Under the pieces are notes generated by a model. It did not search any database, was not told where the DNA came from, and worked only from the letters and a program-made list of their open reading frames with translations. From contig CAZNJB010000094.1 of assembly GCA_964573255.1 (NCBI GenBank), positions 1-5,124 on the forward strand: 5,124 nt of DNA, in the 5' to 3' direction. A program made the position numbers and the translations under genes. The stretch comes from CAYNUJ01 sp964573255 (GTDB lineage Bacteria; Bacteroidota; Ignavibacteria; Ignavibacteriales; Melioribacteraceae). This document shows, piece after piece, positions 5,051-5,124 of the stretch. Position 1 is the first letter of the stretch. The number at the start of each line of letters is the position of its first letter.

Positions 5051-5124
5051 TTACCATTCTTTCTCATTCTTCAATTTTATTACGTACTCAATTGCCTTCT
5101 TATAATTCTTCAGTTTCTTCAAGT
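5051..5124 (-). CDS. Small UvrC-type GIY-YIG endonuclease-domain protein, copy 3, 3' part only
   Basis: Only the stop codon (TAA) and the last 23 complete codons are in view, matching residues 66-88 of copy 2 without a base change, including the terminal Trp. The gene continues beyond the right edge, so the catalytic residues cannot be checked. Together with its neighbours it shows that the array has at least three members. Confidence 0.75.
   Translation of the reverse strand, partial: LKKLKNYKKAIEYVIKLKNEKEW

Larger units (their letters stand above)
4293..5124. repeat. Tandem array of a 361-bp GIY-YIG unit (about 2.3 copies, open on the right)
   Basis: Every base from about 4350 to 4763 recurs 361 bases further right. 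Units begin near 4293, 4654 and 5015, and the third runs off the window. Each unit contains, left to right on the plus strand, a GC-rich foldable spacer, a GIY-YIG gene on the minus strand and a terminator hairpin. Copies 2 and 3 are identical where both are visible. Copy 1 differs only in its left 65 bases or so: the left arm of the spacer is degenerate and the gene has four substitutions near its 3' end. Such near-identity means very recent duplication, active gene conversion or an assembly artefact. A window ending inside the array is what one would see if the array continues. Confidence 0.9.

Noticed and set aside
4511..5057. Repeated frames on both strands across the terminator and spacer (for example 61 codons at 4511-4696 and 4872-5057, 98 codons at 4548-4844)
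   Set aside because: They recur only because the DNA is repeated. They read through the hairpin and spacer and overlap the GIY-YIG genes in other frames.
4293..5124. CRISPR-like array
   Set aside because: The period is 361 bases, the repeated part includes a gene, and there are no short repeats with unique spacers.

Overview
AT-rich accessory stretch of a bacterial chromosome in which every convincing gene lies on the minus strand. The short signal peptides (one ending in FSQ), a secreted hydrolase with an N-terminal CBM9-like domain, a beta-lactamase-family hydrolase with a lipocalin-like N-terminal domain and small UvrC-type GIY-YIG genes in repeats all suggest Bacteroidota/Ignavibacteria-like bacteria. 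A spirochaete such as Leptospira is possible. AGGAG and GAGG ribosome sites before two of the genes fit Ignavibacteria or Leptospira better than classical Bacteroidetes. Taxonomy is inference only.

Layout. (1) 1-553: N-terminal 184 codons of an exported beta-lactamase-family (PF00144-type) serine hydrolase that runs off the left edge. It has a good Shine-Dalgarno site and a near-perfect sigma-54 (-24/-12) promoter at 601-617. (2) 762-2663: a complete 633-residue exported esterase with a CBM9-like sugar-binding domain, a middle beta region and a C-terminal alpha/beta-hydrolase with a visible Ser-Asp-His triad. (3) 2664-3030: a gene-free stretch holding a decayed, geneless copy of the repeat found at the right end of the window. 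(4) 3031-3735: a self-contained PIN/Phd-type toxin-antitoxin operon in reversed order (toxin first). It has a sigma-70 promoter, an 18-bp perfect palindrome over the -10 region and a second inverted repeat over the -35 region. (5) 3736-4292: no convincing gene. (6) 4293-5124: a tandem array with a 361-bp period, about 2.3 copies in view. Each unit carries an 88-residue GIY-YIG endonuclease-domain gene, an intrinsic-terminator hairpin directly before its start codon, and a GC-rich folded spacer.

The two hydrolases could form a secreted polymer- or ester-degrading pair, but only their adjacency supports this. The toxin-antitoxin module lies between two same-direction copies of the GIY-YIG-associated repeat. 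The right part of the window (about 2847 to the end) therefore looks like a repeat-rich, plastic island. The most interesting object is the GIY-YIG unit: near-identical copies with structured, terminator-bearing ends and a degenerate orphan relative look like a small mobile or self-amplifying element. Whether it has been described before cannot be judged from sequence alone.
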